Positions 52,634-60,974 of a stretch of 64,000 nucleotides of DNA are shown piece by piece. Position 1 is the first letter of the stretch. Each line of letters starts with the position of its first letter. Location of the stretch: the NCBI RefSeq assembly GCF_003206645.1, contig NZ_PZJP01000007.1, positions 1 through 64,000 of the forward strand, written 5' to 3'. The position numbers and the translations under genes were made by a program. The stretch comes from Salinicola aestuarinus. GTDB lineage: Bacteria; Pseudomonadota; Gammaproteobacteria; Pseudomonadales; Halomonadaceae. The notes beneath the pieces were generated by a model, which saw only the letters and a program-made list of their open reading frames with translations, was not told the DNA's origin and did not search any database.

Positions 52634-52951
52634 TTATGCGGCCTCGCCCCGTGCCCGCTTCGAGAGCAAAAAACCGGCGATTTCGCTGCCGCACTGGACG
52701 AGATCCGCCGGGTCCATCTGGCGTACTTCCGGCTCGGTGAGGGACGGGCTCGACAGGCGCGGGATCAGCTTGATCAGCGCATCGGTCTGCATTTGCAGCA
52801 CGTCCGTCAGCGCGACGCCGCGCAGCTCGCCGCTGGTCGGCTTGCGCAGTGTGAGGGTGTCGATGGTTTGCTCGCCGCGCACGATGGCCGTGTCGAGTTC
52901 GATCTGGCCGGTGACGGGCGCGGCGGTTTTGTCGGTGGTCTTCTCGGTCAT
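52634..52951 (-). CDS. E: Phage tail assembly protein E
   Basis: 105 residues. TEKTTDKTAAPVTGQIELD and RKPTSGELRGVALTDVLQM match the tail assembly chaperone (Mu gp41/P2 gpE) group. It ends at TAA 52634-52636, about 30 nt past the slippery site. Together with E' it makes a short and a long chaperone, in the way lambda G and GT do. Confidence 0.88.
   Translation of the reverse strand: MTEKTTDKTAAPVTGQIELDTAIVRGEQTIDTLTLRKPTSGELRGVALTDVLQMQTDALIKLIPRLSSPSLTEPEVRQMDPADLVQCGSEIAGFLLSKRARGEAA
52667..52673 (-). promoter_or_regulatory. Programmed -1 frameshift heptamer T TTT TTG
   Basis: The zero frame reads GGT TTT TTG CTC, so the last seven bases form T-TTT-TTG, the P2 E/E' slippery site. After a -1 slip the frame continues FFALEAGTGRGR into the E' sequence without a stop. 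Confidence 0.85.
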
Positions 52952-53025
52952 GGTGGTCTCGCAATGGTCGATTGATGTCGATTCATGCCGCCCCGAGCGG
53001 GGCGGCGGTGGCTGGGGTCAGCGGA

Positions 53026-53538
53026 TCAGAGGCCGAGATTGGCGCGGCGCTGGGCGTAGCGGTCCTCGCCGTTCACCTTGAACAGCATCGAGGGCAGGTC
53101 GATCTCGATCTTGGTGCTGCCGTTGATGACGAGCTTGTAGTAGCTGAGCGTGCTGGTGACGCTGTGTTCGGTGTTCTCGCCGTCCTGGGCGTCGCCCATG
53201 TCGATCTCGGTGTGGCGGCCGCGCATGACGACTTCGACGGGGATGGTTTCCTGATCGTCGTCGGACTCGTAGCTGCCGGTCATGCGCAGCAGGTCGGCGT
53301 CGATGCGGCTGGAGCCGAAGTTGTCGAAGATCTCGGCGACGAGGCCGCCGACGGTCCATTCACAGGTGATGAGGCCGTCGAAGCCCATGTCGATGCCGAC
53401 GGTGCCGTCCATGCCGCCGCCGCGCCATTCCTCCATCTTGCGCGACAGCGTCGGCAAGGTGACGGACTGGACGGTGCCCTGCCAGTTGTCGCCGTTGCCG
53501 AACAGGTTCATGGATTTGAGTTTGCGGGGGAGTGCCAT
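53026..53538 (-). CDS. FII: Major tail tube protein FII
   Basis: 170 residues, the usual P2 gpFII length. MALPRKLKSMNLFGNGDNWQ is the typical start, followed by EWRGGGMDGTVGIDMGFDGL and STLSYYKLVINGSTKIEID. It polymerises into the inner tube of the contractile tail. It is 32 nt after FI. Confidence 0.94.
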   Translation of the reverse strand: MALPRKLKSMNLFGNGDNWQGTVQSVTLPTLSRKMEEWRGGGMDGTVGIDMGFDGLITCEWTVGGLVAEIFDNFGSSRIDADLLRMTGSYESDDDQETIPVEVVMRGRHTEIDMGDAQDGENTEHSVTSTLSYYKLVINGSTKIEIDLPSMLFKVNGEDRYAQRRANLGL

Positions 53539-53570
53539 GGTTCAGGCTCCTGTATTCGGGCAGTCGGCGA

Positions 53571-54755
53571 TCAGTTGAGCGCGGCGACGCGATCGGCGAA
53601 ATCGGCGAGGTAGGTATCGGTGATGCGCTGCTGGAATCCGAGGTCTTCCAGCGGCGGTACCGGGGTGTAGTCGTAATCGATGCGCAGCTTGCCGGCCTTG
53701 AGACTCGCCGCCGTGTTGAGCTCCTCGTTCAGCCAGGCTTCGCCGTCGACGATGGTCCCGAGCGACTTCAGCTCGCGCAGCTTGGCATTGATGCCCTCGA
53801 TGATGTCGCGGGCGAGGCTGGCATGGAGCGGCTTGTCGATCGCCCAGAGATGCGCCTCTGCGATCGTGTCCGCGAGGATCTGCGCGGTGCGGGTGTAGTT
53901 CTCGAAGGGGAACAGGCTCTCCGGCCCGGCGCAGGTGCGGGAGCCCCAGAAGCGATAGCCACTCTGGTTGATGAGCGTGGTGACGTCGGCGCGGTTGAGC
54001 AGCCCGGCGTCCGTGGTCGGTGACTGGAGATCCCAGAACACGTCCGCGCTGATGCCCGTCACGCCGTTGACCGGCACGTTGCTCAGTGTCTTGTGCCAGC
54101 CGATGGTTTGATCGAGCTTGGCGCGCAGCCCCAGGGCGCGGGCCACCGCGCTGACGGTGATGGTGGCCTCGGCGGCGGTATCGAATGCCTCGAATTCCGG
54201 CCAGAGGATCATCAGCTCGCGCGCGCCGAACTGGTCGCGGTAGCTCGTCGCGTCGGTGAGGGTGGCGGCGCCGAACGCCGAGGCGTAGGCGAACGCGCGA
54301 AGATCCTGCGCGATGCTGACGAGTGCGGTGGCCACCGGCTGGGTGTCGAGTTCGGGCGCGCCCAAAATGCGGGGTGTGACGCCCAGTTTCTGCTTGGCCG
54401 TCAGTAGTGCCTGGAGGCCGGTGCGGCGGTGGCTTTCGTTCACCGTGCCGATGACGTTGCTGGTCGTCTCGTTTTCGTCCGCGCCTTCCGCGACGCGCAC
54501 GACCACCACGACCGGGCTGCACTGGTCGGCGATGGCCTGGAGCGTGCGGCGCAGCGTGCCTTGGGTACCGGCATTGCCGAGGGCGCTGGCCACACTGGTG
54601 ACGAGCACCGGGGTATCGAGGGGGAAGGCGTTGTCGTCGGCGTCCGGGCCGGTGCAGACCACGCCGATGACGGCGGTGGAAACGGTGCGGATGGTGCGCG
54701 TGCCGTCGTTCACTTCGACGACGCGAACGCCGTGGTGGTATTGGTCGAGAGCCAT
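53571..54755 (-). CDS. FI: Tail sheath protein FI
   Basis: 394 residues, matching P2 gpFI (396). YHHGVRVVEVNDGTRTIRTV at the N-terminus, LGAPELDTQPVATAL, and FWGSRTCAGPESLFPFENY in the C-terminal domain identify the contractile sheath. It starts at ATG 54753-54755 and is the first gene after the accessory interval between G and FI. Confidence 0.95.
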   Translation of the reverse strand: MALDQYHHGVRVVEVNDGTRTIRTVSTAVIGVVCTGPDADDNAFPLDTPVLVTSVASALGNAGTQGTLRRTLQAIADQCSPVVVVVRVAEGADENETTSNVIGTVNESHRRTGLQALLTAKQKLGVTPRILGAPELDTQPVATALVSIAQDLRAFAYASAFGAATLTDATSYRDQFGARELMILWPEFEAFDTAAEATITVSAVARALGLRAKLDQTIGWHKTLSNVPVNGVTGISADVFWDLQSPTTDAGLLNRADVTTLINQSGYRFWGSRTCAGPESLFPFENYTRTAQILADTIAEAHLWAIDKPLHASLARDIIEGINAKLRELKSLGTIVDGEAWLNEELNTAASLKAGKLRIDYDYTPVPPLEDLGFQQRITDTYLADFADRVAALN

Positions 54756-54873
54756 GAATGCGTCCTGATCAGGGGAGCGGGGTCAGGGCCTCATGGTGTG
54801 GGGGGCTGGTAGGCTGGGGCGAGCGGTTGGCGTTGTAGAATGAAGGGATACAGATTGCCGTCGTAGAAACGAC

Positions 54874-54897
54874 AACGCCCCGCAGGTGCGGGGCGTT
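54874..54897 (-). terminator. Stem-loop after the DUF4760 gene
   Basis: An 11-bp stem AACGCCCCGCA / TGCGGGGCGTT with a 2-nt loop lies 17 nt after the DUF4760 stop. The downstream T run is short. Confidence 0.6.
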
Positions 54898-54913
54898 GCT
54901 CAATCGGACGATG

Positions 54914-55423
54914 TCAGGATCGTCTTTGCCTAAGCGGTTTCTTCTGCCATCGCTTGGCTAGCCACTCGAATTCTTGAAATGCCGTGGTACTGCCCGTTTT
55001 CTCCCGCACTCCTTCGATGAAAGGCTTTGCGCAATCGTAAGTGCCTGTAATTATTCTAAATTGCGATTTTTTGAGCATGTGCTCGTGGTAGATGTCTTCT
55101 TGAAGCCCGACGCTGAGACGTTCGTAGTGATTCAAGATGTAGCGAATATCCTGTACTCGGCTTTCTCCCTTGCAGCCAGGGTCGGCTAGCAGGCGGATGT
55201 TCTCGTTAGATTCACGGAGTTCAAGCAACACATGGTTCGCTCGGATGAGCCGTTCATCCGAGCGAACGTTGAAAAGAAGGTCGGCGGTCTGCTTTTTCTT
55301 CGCCGTATTCTTCACGCTCAATACCGAGACCACAGCAACGATGACAGCCAACATCGTCAGCGCCGTGCGCACGATCTCAGGCATCGTCCAAACTGCCTTT
55401 GCTACTTGACCAGGATCATCCAT
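54914..55423 (-). CDS. DUF4760-like membrane-anchored protein
   Basis: 169 residues. One membrane helix near the N-terminus (about residues 17-38, VRTALTMLAVIVAVVSVLSV), then a soluble helical domain with LRESNENIRLL and IRYILNHYERLSVGLQEDIY, similar to DUF4760 proteins. The function is unknown. It is flanked by hairpins on both sides, so it forms its own transcription unit inside the late region, at the place of P2 Z/fun. A superinfection-exclusion role is possible. Confidence 0.78.
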   Translation of the reverse strand: MDDPGQVAKAVWTMPEIVRTALTMLAVIVAVVSVLSVKNTAKKKQTADLLFNVRSDERLIRANHVLLELRESNENIRLLADPGCKGESRVQDIRYILNHYERLSVGLQEDIYHEHMLKKSQFRIITGTYDCAKPFIEGVREKTGSTTAFQEFEWLAKRWQKKPLRQRRS

Positions 55424-55443
55424 TCACTACGGCCTTGACGCAG

Positions 55444-55466
55444 AAAAGGCGCCATAAGCGCCTTTT
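55444..55466 (-). terminator. Rho-independent terminator upstream of the DUF4760 gene
   Basis: AAAAGGCGC / GCGCCTTTT with a 5-nt loop, ending in T on both strands. It should stop minus-strand transcripts that come from the BRO gene. Confidence 0.75.
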
Positions 55467-55500
55467 CGTGGAGGGATAGGGACGAACAGATTACCAGTTC

Positions 55501-55563
55501 TTAGTAACCATCGTTCTCGTCCGTTACGCGGTTAGTGACAAAATTTGCCATTGCGATAGTCAT
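55501..55563 (-). CDS. Possible 20-codon peptide gene
   Basis: ATG 55561-55563 is preceded by GGGGGAG 5 nt upstream, an excellent ribosome site, and the frame stops after 20 codons (MTIAMANFVTNRVTDENDGY). The surrounding 55424-55753 stretch otherwise has only the terminator at 55444 and AT-rich sequence. A leader or signalling peptide is conceivable; the support is just the ribosome site and the AT content. Confidence 0.3.
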   Translation of the reverse strand: MTIAMANFVTNRVTDENDGY

Positions 55564-55753
55564 ATGTGCTCCCCCTGTTGGACGCGATGCTTGCGTTGCT
55601 GTGGTGGCTTCACTGTTTAGCATCACGCTGTGCAATTCACACTACACCAGATTCTAACGGCTCGCCAGACACCGTTGGCTTTCCGAAAAGCCTCAGTTTC
55701 AAACGTATCGGCGAAAAGCGGACCCAACTTTATACAGACCTAACATGGTTTTA

Positions 55754-56524
55754 TCAAGAATTATCTAACCGCGGCCCGCAGCGCTTGGCGATGGAGGCGC
55801 CGTTCATGACGTGGCCGTAAAGGCTGGCCGCGGCGGGCGACTGTAGCGCGGTGAGGGCGTCGTAGATCCGGTACTCCCGCATCAGGCCCTGCACCCGAAG
55901 CATGTCGTTGCAGAGCGAGTAGAGGTTCACCCGGTCCGCCTCGTCCAGCGCGTCGTCGTTGGCCGGGGCGGGGAGCCACTGGCCGTCCAGCGCGCAGGCG
56001 GCGATGAAGTTGCAGGCGTCGCTCAGATCGTCGGCGGGGATCATCTCGGCGCGGGGCACATTAAAGCGGGTATGGACGAGGCTCCAGAGCTTGGCGCGAG
56101 CCTGCCGTTTGGTGGCGCTGGGCAGCACCTTGATCTTCTTGCCGATCAGCTCGTGGAGAATGTGCAGGCCATCGGTGCCGATGGTGGCCGTGGCGATATC
56201 GTAGCGGCCGTGCTGCCGGATCGCGGGCAGCACCTCGGCGGTGACCCACTTCTTGAAGCGCTTCGCCTCCGCCTTGCGCGAACGCAGGATCGCGGAGTAG
56301 AGGCCGGACTCATTGATGAGGGCGACGCCCCTGGGGCCAAAACCGACGATTTGTCGGTTTTGAACTTCGTCGTCGTCCAGCTTGCGTGTCATCGCCTGCG
56401 CGTCGGTATAGAGCAGGGCAGTCGCAACGTCCATAGCGACAAACCACGGCTGATCGTTGATCAGCAGCGTGCGGACTTCGTGGGTATCGAACTGGAAGGG
56501 CAAAATCTGAGCGGTGGCTTGCAT
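55754..56524 (-). CDS. BRO family antirepressor-like protein
   Basis: 256 residues from ATG 56522-56524 with GAGGAG upstream. The BRO-N domain covers about residues 1-110: LPFQFDTHEVRTLLINDQPWFVAMDVA, GPRGVALINESGLYSAILRS and FKKWVTAEVLPAIRQHGRYD. The C-terminal half has a different helical domain (AACALDGQWLPA...). Proteins of this type act as antirepressors in P1- and P22-like phages. The 5' leader carries a C4-like antisense RNA, the known control for such genes. It may therefore antagonise the CI-type repressor at 41826. Confidence 0.87.
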   Translation of the reverse strand: MQATAQILPFQFDTHEVRTLLINDQPWFVAMDVATALLYTDAQAMTRKLDDDEVQNRQIVGFGPRGVALINESGLYSAILRSRKAEAKRFKKWVTAEVLPAIRQHGRYDIATATIGTDGLHILHELIGKKIKVLPSATKRQARAKLWSLVHTRFNVPRAEMIPADDLSDACNFIAACALDGQWLPAPANDDALDEADRVNLYSLCNDMLRVQGLMREYRIYDALTALQSPAAASLYGHVMNGASIAKRCGPRLDNS

Positions 56525-56581
56525 GATGAGACTCCTCGTTCTGATCGGAGTCCGCCACATCCACGACCAAATGGAATGGGA

Positions 56582-56658
56582 GGCGGACCGTACGCAGGTT
56601 GGTCGACCGGGGAACGTAGGCAACCCGGCAGCCCGAAGGCTCCCACGCACGGCCCGCC
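56582..56658 (-). ncRNA. C4-like antisense RNA upstream of the BRO gene
   Basis: Read on the minus strand, the sequence begins GGCGGGCCGTGCG, passes GGGAGCCTTCGGGCTGCC and TACGTTCCCCGGTCGACCAA, and closes with CGTACGGTCCGCC. The ends pair in a long outer stem around two internal hairpins, as in the C4 RNA of P1, P7 and P22-type phages, which blocks translation of the antirepressor behind it. It sits 58 nt upstream of the BRO start in the same direction, as expected. Confidence 0.78.
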
Positions 56659-56673
56659 ATAACTGGCAGGCAC

Positions 56674-56695
56674 AAAAAAAGCGCCGATAGGCGCC
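56674..56695 (-). terminator. Terminator-like hairpin upstream of the C4 RNA
   Basis: Minus strand GGCGCC-TAT-CGGCGC-type stem (GCGCC / GGCGC with TATC loop) followed by seven T. It lies just 5' of the C4-like RNA and may separate it from upstream late transcription. Confidence 0.6.
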
Positions 56696-56914
56696 GTGCG
56701 CCATACGTTCGATTCGGGCGACCAAACCCGGCCACTGATGTCGCAGCGGCAAGATGGATGGTGGCCCAGCGGGTGGGGGGAGTCAATAGATTGGAACAGG
56801 GGGCTATGACGCGGCAGGCGCGGAAATGCTCCCATTTTGGGCGGCAAGCGTCGGAGCCGAGCGCAGCGGCAGGGGTACGGTGGTGGGGCAACATCCACTA
56901 CCGAGGAACATCTG

Positions 56915-57199
56915 ATGATGAAACGAATTCGCAGCCTGATCGTTCGCGCCGTCCCACCGATCGAGCGGTGGCCGAGTTGGCTGGTGAGGGTTGTAGAGGC
57001 GAGAGCCCTCACAGGTAGCGTGATCTGTTCGGCCATGGCGCTAGAAATGATCATAGCGCTGGTGCCTGCGACCTACCACGTGGGCATTACGCACGAGGCC
57101 ATCCAGATCTGGGGGTTCGCGCTGCTACTCGCCGGAGCGGCACTCTGGTTCGCGAACGAGGCCGCATGGATCGATAGCACGCGGGGTAGCCAGCCCTGA
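56915..57199 (+). CDS. Small membrane protein with two helices
   Basis: 94 residues, ATG 56915 with GAGGAA about 7 nt upstream. Two membrane helices (about 33-53 and 64-84) follow a basic amphipathic N-terminus. It is divergent from the BRO gene and convergent with the fibre-assembly unit. It might be a holin-like or exclusion protein; nothing in the sequence decides this. Confidence 0.62.
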   Translation: MMKRIRSLIVRAVPPIERWPSWLVRVVEARALTGSVICSAMALEMIIALVPATYHVGITHEAIQIWGFALLLAGAALWFANEAAWIDSTRGSQP

Positions 57200-57206
57200 T
57201 GGCATG

Positions 57207-57230
57207 AAAAGGCCCGCCACGCGTCGGGCC
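57207..57230 (-). terminator. Terminator at the end of the fibre transcription unit
   Basis: On the minus strand GGCCCG-ACGCGTGG-CGGGCC is followed by TTTT. It lies 30 nt after the last small gene (57260) behind the fibre assembly gene. Confidence 0.65.
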
Positions 57231-57259
57231 GGGCTCAGAAGCCGTCGGTCTCGTCCATG

Positions 57260-57436
57260 TCAGATCACCAACGGTAGGCCGACGACCTCGTCGTCTGCCT
57301 CCTCCTCGACTGTCTCGTCTGCGTCGATCCGCGCGAGCTGCTCGACGTACTGCGCAGCGAGCGCGGCGAGGTCCGCCGAGGCGGCGAGCATCATCAGCGC
57401 GGCGATGCCGGCGTGCTGCCAGTGGGTTGCGTTCAT
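57260..57436 (-). CDS. Small acidic phage protein behind the fibre assembly gene
   Basis: 58 residues from ATG 57434-57436, overlapping the upstream stop by 4 nt (ATGA). A hydrophobic Ala-rich segment (GIAALMMLAASADLAALAAQ) is followed by an acidic tail (DADETVEEEADDE). Not recognised. Confidence 0.6.
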   Translation of the reverse strand: MNATHWQHAGIAALMMLAASADLAALAAQYVEQLARIDADETVEEEADDEVVGLPLVI

Positions 57437-58080
57437 GCGGGTTCCTCGGTGGCGGTGTCCCAGGTTATCGCCTCGAGCGCGGCGCGATCCTCGGCCGCCT
57501 CGGCGTCGGTGATCCGGTCTTTCAGCGCCCACGATTTCACGAGCAACGTTTGCTTGAACTCTTTCGCGGCATCGGTGAGTGCGATCATCTGTTCGGGCGT
57601 GAGCGAGTAGACGGTATTCGACTTCGCGCGCAGCGACATGACCGCGCCAGTCTCGCCGGCGGTGCGCAAGTCGCGGGCTTCGATAGCGAGCCCGAGTAGA
57701 TTCGCCTCGTCCTGATCGGGTCGGGTCTGGATCACGTCCTCGGTGCCGTCCGGCAGGGTATAGGTCATGCCGGCGACAAGATCGGCTTGAAGGGCGGATT
57801 TAATAGCGATGTTCTTTTGAGCCGACAGCTCAGCTAGAGAAAGGGCGGGCTTGTCTACCCATGCAGGCCGGCCATTCTGCCCAGCGCCCATGACTTTACC
57901 CTCGGGCTTTCCATTCGCTTTGGCGCCGTACTCTTTGAACTCTTCGGCGCTGACCGGAACGGCATCATCTGGCCAGCTCCCCGCCGTTTCGTAGCTGTCT
58001 CGAAACTCCGCCGCCAGAAATACCGATTTGGAGGGGCTGAAATAGTGTGAGGCTTGCTCGTCGACTGTTTCCAAGATCAT
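57433..58080 (-). CDS. Tail fibre assembly protein G-like (DUF4376-type C-terminus)
   Basis: 215 residues. The N-terminal part has SPSKSVFLAAEFRDSYETAGSWPDDAVPVS, similar to the start of phage tail fibre assembly chaperones, and the C-terminal part GMTYTLPDGTEDVIQTRPDQDEANLLGLAIEA is like DUF4376. It lies 2 nt after the fibre gene, the position of P2 G, and probably helps fibre trimerisation. Confidence 0.83.
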   Translation of the reverse strand: MILETVDEQASHYFSPSKSVFLAAEFRDSYETAGSWPDDAVPVSAEEFKEYGAKANGKPEGKVMGAGQNGRPAWVDKPALSLAELSAQKNIAIKSALQADLVAGMTYTLPDGTEDVIQTRPDQDEANLLGLAIEARDLRTAGETGAVMSLRAKSNTVYSLTPEQMIALTDAAKEFKQTLLVKSWALKDRITDAEAAEDRAALEAITWDTATEEPA

Positions 58081-58082
58081 CC

Positions 58083-60419
58083 TTAGTAACCTATGGCCAT
58101 GTAGTAAGCCCCGCCCGACGTGGGCACCTCGGCGTGAATTCGAAAGCCGCTATTGCTCACTGAAAAAACCGAGAGATCGCCTGTGTTCAGTTTGCCCAGG
58201 TCAGTAAGAACGACCGACGCGCAGTTATTAGGAAAGCTGACAGGGAATGTTTCATAAGAATCCACATCATGCGTGCCCCATTGCAAGATCAACCCATTCG
58301 GCATTTTGCAATAGCCAGTTGCCGTGAGGGATTGATCACTCATCCCCGAATGCACGATCTCGACCCAGCTCGACCAACCGTTATCATCAGTCCAGCGGCG
58401 CCGAAATATTCGTTGTTCGCTGGTGCCGTCTTCCATATAAAACACGCTGGCCTGCGCGCTTGAATATCGCGTCAATAGAAACGTACCGGAGCCAGCCGGC
58501 TTGCCATCAACATTCGATGTCGCGCGATAGATCCCCGAGGGAACATTCGCTGGTGAACTGCTCATCGAGGCATAAGGCCAGGTCGGCACTGTATTGATTC
58601 CAATACCGAAGGAGCCCAGCAAGTTAACGGACCGTAACGGCGTCATTGTCCGCCCGTTGGTCCACCCAGCGACTGCCTCGTCGAACGACGCGATCTGCAA
58701 AATACCGCGATCGGTTTCGGTCGCAGACGTTAGGCGGGCGAGCGGAACGGTGCCGCTTTTGAGGTTGCCGGCGTCGCGGTAAAAGTCGCCGTGCTGACCA
58801 TCCAATAAATCGGCGTCCATACCCGAACCGGCGCCGTGGTTCTGATTGTTCCAGTCGAGCCGCCAACTGTCCCACGTGCCAGCGCTGGGGCTTCCGCTCC
58901 TCCAGAATTTGCGCGCGCCGTCTATCACGATCTGCGTTATCTGGTTGGTGTAATGCCTACTCAGGTTAATCAATATGCCGGCGATGCTGGCATTACCATC
59001 CGGGCCGTGCTGCCAATCTCCCGAGCAAGTAACGATGATGTCTCGTCGAATAAATGTGTTGAAATCACTACCGAAGATACCATTGCCATCCGGTGCGTTT
59101 TCTCCAATGCCAAACTGTGTCACATAGTCGGCGACACGCGCTGGCGTCATTATCCGAGCATTATTCGATCCAGCCTTTGCCAGATCGCTTGTTGCGATCT
59201 GCAAGATACCGCGATCGGTTTCGGTCGCCGACGTTAGGCGGGCGAGCGGAACGGTGCCGCTAGTGAGGTTGTCGGCATTGCGGTAAAAGTCGCCGTGTTG
59301 ACCATCTAACTTGTCGGCATCCATGCCCGACCCCGACCCCATGTTCTGGTCGCTCCACATCGTAAACCAGCCGGACCAGTCGGACCTGACGAAGCCGCGA
59401 ACCCGCAGCGTTGGGGCGTCTGGCTCGGTTAGCTGCATGACGCCGGTGCCATTGTTGTATCGCGTCCATACCACGGTCGCAGAACCACCGGGACGATTGA
59501 AACCCGACGTAATACGGTAAATTCCGGACGGCACTCCTGTGGGGTCTGCGTTCAGGTCTTTGAGCGGCCAAGTCGGCTGAGTCGTGACGCCCAGGCCGAA
59601 CTGCTTAAATGCTGAAAACACCTGCGCGACAGAGGGCACGACAGCGGGATCAGTACCGGCGTTTGCCTCGGTATCCGTTGCGCGCTTGACGAGGCCCGTC
59701 CGGCTGGTCGTTGCCGTCCGAGCGTTGAGCGCTGCCGGGGTGACGGCACGGGTGTTGTCGCCCCCCTCTTGCGTTTCGCCATAGGTCGCCAGCTCGATCA
59801 TGCCCTGGGCAGATGTCGTAGCACCGGGGTGGTCGCGGCTGGCTGAGTGATCGTTGAGCGCTTTTACCGTCGCGTAAGCCTTGAGGATCTTGTCGATTAA
59901 CGCTTTCAACGTGCGGGGCACGACTGCGCGCAGGCGGTCGTTGCCGGCGTCGACTTCCTCTTGTGTCGCGATCTCAATGATGCCCTTGATCTCTGTCGTC
60001 GCCGGCGGGTTGAGGAAGGCGGCGTCGCCGAACTGGATAGTCGAGACGTCGAGCGAGGCAAAAACGACGTCTGTCGCGAGTAGCAGCGTCGTCGGCTCGG
60101 CTTTCTCGATGATCCAGTCCGATTGCGACGTGACGCCGAACAGCACGCCGCCATCGGTGATCAGGCCGATCTCGCCAACCGAGTACGTGTCGCCGCCTTC
60201 GTCCTGCACCGTGACGTGGAGCGTGTCGGCGGCGACCGCCTCGCCGGCGATGGTGTCGATGCGTTTGATCGGTTCGCGTAGTTCGGTCTGCTCGGGTGAC
60301 GGCGTGTAGCGACCGCGGCCAAGCGCGACCTCGGCGATCTGTAGCGCGTTGGTGCCGTCGTGGTCCGCGTCGATGAGGGCGGCGCGGCCGGCGTCGGTGA
60401 TCGTGAATTGAATCGACAT
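58083..60419 (-). CDS. H: Tail fibre protein H
   Basis: 778 residues. The N-terminus (IQFTITDAGRAALIDADHDGT, up to about 130) is the baseplate-attachment domain of P2-type fibres. Two collagen-like phage repeats (TEIKGIIEIATQEEVDAGND; TTSAQGMIELATYGET) follow, then two pyocin-knob type receptor modules (WPLKDLNADPTGVPSGIYRI, and WPYASMSSSPANVPSGIYRA) separated by a duplicated shaft of about 46 residues. The C-terminus (YCKMPNGLILQWGT...) is the gp53-like receptor-binding tip. It determines host range. Confidence 0.93.
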   Translation of the reverse strand: MSIQFTITDAGRAALIDADHDGTNALQIAEVALGRGRYTPSPEQTELREPIKRIDTIAGEAVAADTLHVTVQDEGGDTYSVGEIGLITDGGVLFGVTSQSDWIIEKAEPTTLLLATDVVFASLDVSTIQFGDAAFLNPPATTEIKGIIEIATQEEVDAGNDRLRAVVPRTLKALIDKILKAYATVKALNDHSASRDHPGATTSAQGMIELATYGETQEGGDNTRAVTPAALNARTATTSRTGLVKRATDTEANAGTDPAVVPSVAQVFSAFKQFGLGVTTQPTWPLKDLNADPTGVPSGIYRITSGFNRPGGSATVVWTRYNNGTGVMQLTEPDAPTLRVRGFVRSDWSGWFTMWSDQNMGSGSGMDADKLDGQHGDFYRNADNLTSGTVPLARLTSATETDRGILQIATSDLAKAGSNNARIMTPARVADYVTQFGIGENAPDGNGIFGSDFNTFIRRDIIVTCSGDWQHGPDGNASIAGILINLSRHYTNQITQIVIDGARKFWRSGSPSAGTWDSWRLDWNNQNHGAGSGMDADLLDGQHGDFYRDAGNLKSGTVPLARLTSATETDRGILQIASFDEAVAGWTNGRTMTPLRSVNLLGSFGIGINTVPTWPYASMSSSPANVPSGIYRATSNVDGKPAGSGTFLLTRYSSAQASVFYMEDGTSEQRIFRRRWTDDNGWSSWVEIVHSGMSDQSLTATGYCKMPNGLILQWGTHDVDSYETFPVSFPNNCASVVLTDLGKLNTGDLSVFSVSNSGFRIHAEVPTSGGAYYMAIGY
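58690..58826 (-). repeat. Fibre shaft repeat, copy 2
   Basis: About 137 bp almost identical to 59194-59330, 504 bp apart in the same frame. It encodes GMDADLLDGQHGDFYRDAGN then the SGTVPLARLTSATETDRGIL shaft segment. Confidence 0.85.
59194..59330 (-). repeat. Fibre shaft repeat, copy 1
   Basis: Partner of 58690-58826; encodes GMDADKLDGQHGDFYRNADN then the same shaft segment. In-frame recombination between copies would delete 168 residues, including one receptor module. Confidence 0.85.
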
Positions 60420-60428
60420 GAATTCCCT

Positions 60429-60974
60429 CTAATCGGCGGTTGCCGACAGGCGGCGGTAGATGATCGGGCGGGCAGCGCCGGCGATACCGACGCCGCCGGA
60501 AGCGCGCAGGCCGGCGGTAAAGGTGAAATGCGAGCGGACCGGCTTGGTGCGGCTGATCTCGTCGACGATGTCTTGCTGAAACTCGGCGGTATTGGGCACG
60601 GCGGCGCCGAGCGACAGGGTGACGTCGAACGTGTGGGGCGCGCCGGGCGTTGCGCGCTGCCACCACTCGCGCAGCGCGAGCGACGAGCCGAACGAGCGCA
60701 CGACGTCGCGCACACTCCTGGCGGTGCCTTTGCGACGCTGAATCTCGATGGCATCGCGAATCCGCTGACGCTTCACGGCCTCCGGCCAGTAGGGTTGCCA
60801 CGAATCGAGCGACAGCGCCCAAGCGAGCCAGGGCAGGGCGTCGGCGGGGCAGGTGTCGGGGTTCCAGAGCGAGCGCAGCGGCGCGGGGAGATCCGACGCG
60901 CTCGAGATTGCGGCCTCGAGCGAGCGCTCGGCGCGGGTCGCGTTGGGCGGTAGCAGTGAGGGGGGATTACTCAT
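60429..60974 (-). CDS. I: Baseplate protein I
   Basis: 181 residues, the size of P2 gpI (176). SLLPPNATRAERSLEAAI, LRSLWNPDTCPADALPWLAWALSLDSW and the RRKGTARSVRDVVRSFG helix identify tail protein I of the baseplate wedge. It overlaps J by 8 nt. Confidence 0.94.
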   Translation of the reverse strand: MSNPPSLLPPNATRAERSLEAAISSASDLPAPLRSLWNPDTCPADALPWLAWALSLDSWQPYWPEAVKRQRIRDAIEIQRRKGTARSVRDVVRSFGSSLALREWWQRATPGAPHTFDVTLSLGAAVPNTAEFQQDIVDEISRTKPVRSHFTFTAGLRASGGVGIAGAARPIIYRRLSATAD

